A stretch of DNA of 64,000 nt from Pseudovibrio sp. M1P-2-3. Its GTDB lineage: Bacteria; Pseudomonadota; Alphaproteobacteria; Rhizobiales; Stappiaceae. Numbering within the stretch: the first letter of the stretch is position 1; each line of letters opens with the position of its first letter. A program made the position numbers and the translations under genes. The notes under the pieces were generated by a model. The model ran no database searches. It saw only the letters and a program-made list of their open reading frames with translations, and was not told the DNA's origin. Location of the stretch: positions 1,311,001 to 1,375,000 of the forward strand of contig NZ_JARRCW010000001.1 of the NCBI RefSeq assembly GCF_031501865.1. Direction: 5' to 3'. Of the stretch, positions 60,114 through 64,000 are shown one piece after another.

Positions 60114-62924
60114 CTAGCTGACCGTTGCTTTCTTGGAGTTTACAAGGGCAACAGCATCGTCAAAGGAAACTGTTTTTGGGTCCGTACCTTTTGGCAGGGA
60201 GATAAAGGTTTTATCCCATTTCAGGCGAATACCAAGGCGGCCGCTATCCCGCAGGCTCATGTGCCCGCCCTCCGGGTGATCCCCGAAGTCCTTAAGTGCT
60301 TCCTTGGAAGCACTCTTGGCTTTAGCGGATGATTTCTTGGCGGTGGCCTTTTTAGGAGCTGCCTTCTTCTTTCCGCCTTTGGAGGCTGCTTTCGCATTCA
60401 CCAGTTCAATGGCCTGCTCCAGTGTCACGGTTTCAGGCTCGTTTCCTTTGGGAAGCGTGGCATTGACTTTTTCCCACTTCACATAGGGGCCGTAACGTCC
60501 GGCGTAAACGCCAATTGCGCCGCCGTCCGGGTGGTCTCCCAGCTCTTTGAGAGGCTTGGCAGCAGCGCGTCTTCCGCCGCCTTTGGCCCTCTTTTCGGCC
60601 AACAGGGAAACTGCACGGTTGATGCCCACTGAAAAGACTTCTTCTGGATTTTCCAGATTGGCATAGGTGCCATCGTGAAGAACGAAAGGTCCATAGCGGC
60701 CAAGCCCTGCGGAAATGGGCTTCTGGTCTTCAGGGTGCAGGCCCACTTCGCGTGGCAGGGATAAAAGCTGTAGCGCTTTTTCAAAAGTCAGCTCGGATGC
60801 CTGCCAGCCACGGGGTAGGGAAGAACGCTTGGGCTTTGCTTCCTCGCCCAGTTGCACATAGGGACCAAAGCGACCAGTGCGCATAGAAACCTCAAGACCG
60901 GTTTCAGGGTCAACTCCTAGAACTTGCGGTCCATCACTTACTGCAGCAGCTTCACCTTCGCTGCCCGATGTGAGTTGACGGGTATAATCACAGTGCGGTG
61001 GGTCCTCATTCGGAATTTTACCGCTGTTCTTGTCTTTGTTGTAGTTGGAACAGCCAACAAAGGCACCGTAACGGCTCACTTTCAGGGAAAGGCGACCTGT
61101 TTCGCATTTAGGGCATTTGCGCGGGTCAGATCCGTCTTCCTTATCAGGGAATACATGAGCACGCAGAATATCGTTAAGAGCGTCAAGCACTTCCGTGTTG
61201 GAACGTTTGACGACTTCACTGCAAATTTCGTTGAATGGTTCCCAGAAAAGGCGCAAAACTTCCTTCCATTCCAGTTCACCCGCAGAAATTTTATCCAGCT
61301 GATCCTCAAGGGATGCGGTAAAGTCATACTCCACATAGCGATCAAAGAAGCCTTCGAGGAAAGCTGTCACCAAGCGGCCTTTGTCTTGCGGGATCAGGCG
61401 CTTTTTGTCCAGATCCACATACTCGCGGTCCCGCAGGGTCTGCAAAGTCGCCGCATAGGTGGAAGGTCGGCCAATTCCCAGCTCTTCCATCTTCTTAACC
61501 AGAGTTGCCTCGGTAAAGCGGGGAGGGGGCTCGGTGAAATGCTGATTGGCTTCAATGCCCTTGCGCCCCAGCTTATCGCCTTGACTCATGGCTGGAAGGC
61601 GTTTGCTCTCTTCGTCGTCCTCGTCATCCCTGCCTTCTTGGTAAAGAGCAAGGAAGCCATCGAAGCGTATGACAGAACCGGATGCACGAAGAGCCGCCTT
61701 ATCACCGCCGTTCAGGGCGTCAATGTCGATGGTGGTGCGCTCTAAAACCGCTGAGGCCATCTGGGAGGCAATGGTTCGTTTCCAGATCAGCTCATAAAGG
61801 CGGGCTTCATCAGGATCGAGGAACTTGGCCATATCTTTGGGATGGCGTGTCAAATCTGTCGGACGAATCGCCTCGTGCGCTTCTTGGGCGTTCTTGGCTT
61901 TGGAAGAATAAAAACGGGGTTTCTCTGGTACATATTCATCACCAAAGCGCTTGCCGATGACAGAGCGGCAGCTGTGAATGGCTTCTTGTGCAATCTGCAC
62001 CCCATCCGTACGCATATAGGTAATCAGGCCGGTTGTTTCACCGCCCAGATTGGCGCCTTCATAAAGCTTTTGCGCAATCTGCATGGTGCGTGCGGCGGCA
62101 AAGCCACATTTACGCGAGGCTTCCTGCTGCAAGGTAGACGTGGTGAACGGTGCGTACGGGTTACGCTTTTGCGGTTTGGATTCAACGCTTGCAACCGAGA
62201 AGGAGGCCACCTCCAGCATGGTTTTCAGCTTTAGGGCTTCCGCTTCCGAATTAATATCCAGACGGCCAAATTTCTTGCCATTGAAGGCTGTCAGTCGTGC
62301 CTGTACTCCCGCTTCCGACGGAGTGGTCAGGTTTGCAAGAATAGACCAGTATTCTTGAGAGATAAACTTTTCAATTTCGCCTTCCCGCTCGCACACAAGG
62401 CGCAGGGCAACCGATTGAACGCGGCCTGCGGAACGGGCCCCGGGCAATTTGCGCCACAAAACAGGTGAAAGGGTGAAACCAACCAGATAATCCAGGGCGC
62501 GGCGGGCAAGGTATGCATCCACCAGCGGCTCGTCCAGATCTCTTGGGTTTTTCATTGCTTCCAAAATCGAGCTTTTGGTAATGGCGTTGAAAACCACGCG
62601 CTCGATCTTTTTGTCTTTCAAGAGACGGCGCTTTTTCAAAACTTCCAGCACATGCCAAGAAATGGCTTCCCCTTCGCGGTCGGGGTCGGTTGCCAGAATC
62701 ACGCGGTCAGATTCTTTAACGGCGTTTGCGATGTCTGAAAGGCGCTTCTGGGACTTTGAATCTGTGGACCATGACATTTTAAAATCATCATCGGGTAACA
62801 CCGAACCATCTTTGGCGGGCAAATCGCGCACATGGCCGTATGAGGCCAGAACCTTATAGTCCTTGCCAAGGTATTTGTTGATGGTTTTGGCCTTCGCCGG
62901 TGATTCCACAATAACGATATTCAT
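60114..62924 (-). CDS. topA: DNA topoisomerase I
   Basis: A 936-residue type IA topoisomerase that relaxes negative supercoils. The Toprim domain starts NIVIVESPAKAKTINKYLG and contains DPDREGEAISWH. The active tyrosine is Y303 in GLITYMRTDG. One zinc motif CPKCETGRLSLKVSRYGAF is followed by four C-terminal Topo_C_Rpt repeats (GRFGPYVQLG, GRYGPFVLHDG, GRYGPYVKWE, GRLGIRLKWD), with lysine/alanine-rich spacers. The ATG at 62924 fits the family; an in-frame upstream start adds 28 unsupported residues. rnr follows. Confidence 0.97.
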   Translation of the reverse strand: MNIVIVESPAKAKTINKYLGKDYKVLASYGHVRDLPAKDGSVLPDDDFKMSWSTDSKSQKRLSDIANAVKESDRVILATDPDREGEAISWHVLEVLKKRRLLKDKKIERVVFNAITKSSILEAMKNPRDLDEPLVDAYLARRALDYLVGFTLSPVLWRKLPGARSAGRVQSVALRLVCEREGEIEKFISQEYWSILANLTTPSEAGVQARLTAFNGKKFGRLDINSEAEALKLKTMLEVASFSVASVESKPQKRNPYAPFTTSTLQQEASRKCGFAAARTMQIAQKLYEGANLGGETTGLITYMRTDGVQIAQEAIHSCRSVIGKRFGDEYVPEKPRFYSSKAKNAQEAHEAIRPTDLTRHPKDMAKFLDPDEARLYELIWKRTIASQMASAVLERTTIDIDALNGGDKAALRASGSVIRFDGFLALYQEGRDDEDDEESKRLPAMSQGDKLGRKGIEANQHFTEPPPRFTEATLVKKMEELGIGRPSTYAATLQTLRDREYVDLDKKRLIPQDKGRLVTAFLEGFFDRYVEYDFTASLEDQLDKISAGELEWKEVLRLFWEPFNEICSEVVKRSNTEVLDALNDILRAHVFPDKEDGSDPRKCPKCETGRLSLKVSRYGAFVGCSNYNKDKNSGKIPNEDPPHCDYTRQLTSGSEGEAAAVSDGPQVLGVDPETGLEVSMRTGRFGPYVQLGEEAKPKRSSLPRGWQASELTFEKALQLLSLPREVGLHPEDQKPISAGLGRYGPFVLHDGTYANLENPEEVFSVGINRAVSLLAEKRAKGGGRRAAAKPLKELGDHPDGGAIGVYAGRYGPYVKWEKVNATLPKGNEPETVTLEQAIELVNAKAASKGGKKKAAPKKATAKKSSAKAKSASKEALKDFGDHPEGGHMSLRDSGRLGIRLKWDKTFISLPKGTDPKTVSFDDAVALVNSKKATVS

Positions 62925-63213
62925 CGATACCCAAACTCTCGCGAGCAACTGTCTTTGAAATTTCAAGTTCACAAACTGTGAACTCATGAGTCGATCCTTG
63001 AACATCAAGGATCACGTTGCGGCTGTCAAATGGCCTTTTCACAGGCGCAGGTCAAGAGAGGAAAATGAATTCCTGAAAAATGAAACCATTGAATTCTCAA
63101 AATCCCTAGCAATTTTGCAACCTAAACAAATGGAGGAGTCCTCTACGCATTAAGTTGAATGGAAATTACTCTGTATTTTTACGAAAAGGTATTTTTTACG
63201 AAGGGTTAATCGG

Positions 63214-63408
63214 ATGAAACATACCACACCCCAAGAGCTTGAGAGTGACATGGAACGCAAGGCTTTTGCTGAATATTGCGGAGAAATGTGTCATGAATTG
63301 GCACAAATGGCCGACGAGAATAACTTTCCCTTTCTCTCCTATATGTTAGAGATCACGGAAAAAGAAACCGAGAACATCTGCTCTCGACCCCCTAAAATTG
63401 ATCATTAA
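63214..63408 (+). CDS. Small conserved-looking hypothetical protein
   Basis: A 64-residue acidic protein, MKHTTPQELESDMERKAFAEY at its start, with a cysteine in CGEMCHELA and another near the C-terminus (ENICSRPP). AAGGG precedes the ATG. A terminator follows 32 bases after the stop. I do not recognise a named family. The site, the composition and the terminator support a real gene. Confidence 0.6.
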   Translation: MKHTTPQELESDMERKAFAEYCGEMCHELAQMADENNFPFLSYMLEITEKETENICSRPPKIDH

Positions 63409-63439
63409 ATTAATTAGTATGACATTTCCCCATTAGGGT

Positions 63440-63465
63440 AAACCTGCAATTCCACTAGGTTTTTT
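63440..63465 (+). terminator. Rho-independent terminator of the small gene
   Basis: AAACCT (63440-63445) and AGGTTT (63457-63462) form a short stem followed by T residues. It lies between the small gene and the convergent dprA end. Confidence 0.65.
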
Positions 63466-63487
63466 CGGGTTTCCCTTTTCTGGGGAT

Positions 63488-64000
63488 TTAATGAAGAAGC
63501 GAGACCTGATTGCCGCGGTGGCGTTCAAGTCGCCCGGCAAGTTCAAATTCAAGAAGAATAAACTGCAGATTTTTCAATGGGATCTGTGTAAAACGATGAA
63601 GTTCGTCCAGCTCGCAAGGGGTCTGGTTCAAAGCTTGAAGAACACGTATCCGGTCATTTTCGCAGGGAGACTGTATGCTCGGGCCAGTCTCATTTGACGG
63701 GGTAAGGTGAAAACCGGGTTGCTCTGGATCCAGATCTTCACGAAGGGGCAACTGGGGGCTGGTCAACGGACCAAGCGTTTTTAATATGTCCTCGGTTTCT
63801 GTAACCAGCATGGCCCCTTGCTGAATCAGCCTGTTTGCACCTGCTGAACGGGGATCAAGAGGCGAGCCCGGCACGGCGAACACTTCCCGGTTTTGTTCAA
63901 GCGCGAAGCGCACAGTGTGTAAACTTCCAGACTTTAACGCGGCCTCTACCACAATGACGCCCAAAGAGATGCCAGAGATCAAGCGGTTGCGTCTTGGAAA
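63488..64000 (-). CDS. dprA: DNA processing protein DprA, C-terminal part
   Basis: The visible 170 residues begin in the middle of the Rossmann-like domain with FPRRNRLISGISLGVIVVEA, the strongest DprA signature. It continues with VFAVPGSPLDPRSAGANRLIQQGA and then a C-terminal winged-helix-like part (LQALNQTPCELDELHRFTQI). DprA loads RecA onto incoming single-stranded DNA in natural transformation. The gene continues past base 64000. dprA before topA is a common alphaproteobacterial order. Confidence 0.94.
   Translation of the reverse strand, partial: FPRRNRLISGISLGVIVVEAALKSGSLHTVRFALEQNREVFAVPGSPLDPRSAGANRLIQQGAMLVTETEDILKTLGPLTSPQLPLREDLDPEQPGFHLTPSNETGPSIQSPCENDRIRVLQALNQTPCELDELHRFTQIPLKNLQFILLEFELAGRLERHRGNQVSLLH

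Noticed and set aside
1-64000. CRISPR array, prophage, integron or insertion sequence
   Set aside because: No regularly spaced repeats, integrase, transposase or phage structural genes were seen in any part of the window.

Overview
The window looks like chromosomal DNA of a marine or soil alphaproteobacterium of the Rhizobiales/Hyphomicrobiales type. I infer this from divK-pleD followed by rpmG, the dprA-topA-rnr-DUF983-NUDIX order, DUF1489, DUF3572, EipB (DUF1849) and DUF599 genes, a clpS-clpA pair, a phasin, a zinc-ribbon DinB and alphaproteobacterial intergenic repeats. Base composition is moderate for that group (near 50% GC by eye), which would fit a Stappiaceae/Pseudovibrio-like genome. 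I cannot name the species from sequence alone. I see no rRNA, tRNA, CRISPR array, insertion sequence or prophage.

Layout. 1-2278: an RND efflux pump (permease cut by the window edge, plus adaptor). 2746-4659: a PanE-like reductase and an acetoacetate decarboxylase-family enzyme in one operon, with a perfect 27-bp palindrome upstream. 5156-6175: ilvC. 6877-9663: acnB. 10168-12045: recQ, flanked by REP-like repeats. 12226-15781: an AaeB/AaeX/AaeA-like aromatic acid efflux operon, followed by an ABM-domain protein, an AraC regulator, a Pmp3-like peptide and a lipoprotein. 18560-21515: a TRAP transporter operon. 21773-25222: pirin, LysR, DoxX and glutathionyl-hydroquinone reductase genes, the same gene set as E. 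coli yhaK/yhaJ/yqjF/yqjG, with LysR-box-like dyads in both divergent promoter regions. 26108-27523: mgtE behind a structured leader. 27646-34549: an EamA transporter, a GGDEF-EAL protein, a ClpP-like protease, DUF599, DUF1489 and panC.

34720-38625: a VWA protein with a membrane J-domain protein, a penicillin-binding carboxypeptidase with SPOR domain, and a phasin. 39180-41945: clpS-clpA. 42113-46586: GFA-type, HAD, ABM/WYL-regulator/DUF1905, azlC-azlD and HIT genes. 46848-53693: a FemAB-like acyltransferase, GDPD, RidA, EipB, an AAA ATPase, dinB, an HAD protein and DUF3572. 53834-55609: divK-pleD (cell-cycle and c-di-GMP signalling). 56126-62924: rpmG, NUDIX, DUF983, rnr and topA. 63214-64000: a small hypothetical gene and the C-terminal part of dprA.

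Most of the window is housekeeping. The parts most worth a second look are the putative quinone/electrophile-response regulon with its nested dyads, the decarboxylase/reductase operon with its palindrome, the multi-hairpin mgtE leader, and two copies of an intergenic repeat that each supply the stop codon of the neighbouring gene.
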